NCBI GenBank assembly: GCA_025618425.1
Contig: CM046852.1
Span: 6,221,566 to 6,285,565, forward strand
Length of the DNA: 64,000 nt
Reading direction: 5' to 3'
From: Heliocidaris tuberculata
Lineage: Eukaryota > Echinodermata > Echinoidea > Camarodonta > Echinometridae
The position numbers and the translations under genes are program-made. Position 1 is the first letter of the stretch, and each line of letters opens with the position of its first letter. The notes below the pieces were generated by a model. It ran no database searches, was not told where the DNA came from, and was given only the letters and a program-made list of their open reading frames with translations. Below are positions 1 to 64,000 of this stretch, piece by piece.

Positions 1-169
1 AAACAATGGATACGCGCAGTAACAATTTGCATCACAATCGCTTGGCCCAGATTACATACCTGTATGAATAAACTGAAACCAGAGGGACTGACAGGCAAAC
101 AGACTTGTTTGTAATTGCTACACATGTACAAACTAGGCATATACATGATGTAAATGATAATAATAATAT

Positions 170-290
170 TGGCTGGCTCTACTTTCAGTAAATATCGAAA
201 ATATTGCCCTTAAAAGAACCTTATTGCCCTCTTCTTCGACTCAGGCAATATATTCTGATATCCCCCTCAAGGCCATCCAATATTATATGA
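170..290. repeat. Palindromic ATATT-ended MITE, copy 1
   Basis: About 120 bases with imperfect inverted arms: ATATTGGCTGGCTCTACTTT at the left and GCCATCCAATATTATATGAA near the right, with AATATTGCCC in the centre. Three similar elements lie at 8388-8523, 19405-19530 and 35808-35927. It lies in the intron before domain 1. Confidence 0.5.
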
Positions 291-381
291 ATATTACATG
301 TATGTTCTGTTAGCAAATAGTGAGCTTCAAAATTATTTATTTACGTACATGTGACTTGTTTGATTTCTTTTTGTTTTGCAG

Positions 382-63874
<63,493 letters not shown>

Positions 63875-64000
63875 GTAAGATGATCTCTTTCTCTCTCTGT
63901 CTCTCTCTAACTCTCTGATCAAGATATCACAATTGTACTTCTCATTGGCTGTGATATTTACCCTCTTATAAAGAATGGCACCACCAAAATACTTTTTAGC

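Overview
The window is a stretch of animal (metazoan) genomic DNA with no bacterial or viral gene organisation. It is AT-rich and intron-rich, with many short inverted-repeat transposons, tRNA-derived SINEs, LINE fragments and trinucleotide microsatellites. The repeat style (many TACATGTA motifs, SINEs with a cryptic tRNA head, hairpin MITEs) fits a marine invertebrate deuterostome, most likely an echinoderm such as a sea urchin. That assignment is an inference from style, not from a marker gene.

One gene fills the whole window on the + strand and runs off both ends. I reconstruct 47 exons (382-63874) that encode about 3,560 residues with no in-frame stop. The exons encode 40 consecutive fibronectin type III (FN3) domains. 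All boundaries between domains are phase-1 introns, so every domain is a symmetrical 1-1 module. Two kinds of FN3 domain alternate without exception, A-B-A-B, 20 times. A domains (87-100 codons) have a Pro-rich start and a full-length F-G hairpin, usually about 26 residues after the conserved tyrosine. B domains (76-92 codons) lack the Pro-rich start, have a shorter tail after that tyrosine (14-22 residues), and often end in R-T. No signal peptide, membrane segment, kinase or phosphatase domain lies in the window. The protein can therefore only be called a giant extracellular FN3-ladder protein (tenascin-like, PTPRB/PTPRQ-like or novel).

Layout: domains 1-27 (382-39235) are each one exon. From domain 28 on (40360-63874), eight of thirteen domains are split by an extra intron inside the domain. 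The introns hold the rest of the DNA: a TTAA-flanked 408-bp MITE family (4 copies), a GTGTACCAATCACC-ended 360-375-bp MITE family (4 copies), a family with ends reading GGTAGCTTAGCGAAAC, elements with long terminal inverted repeats, three elements built of tandem 110-170-bp units, SINEs, 5'-truncated LINEs and microsatellites. Several introns also carry decayed tandem copies of the neighbouring exon end, so local duplication inside this gene can be read directly.

The points most worth a second look are the strict A/B alternation, the relic partial-exon duplications beside exons of domains 2, 8, 16, 27 and 29, the confinement of intra-domain introns to the distal part of the gene, and a single in-frame RGD tripeptide in domain 23.
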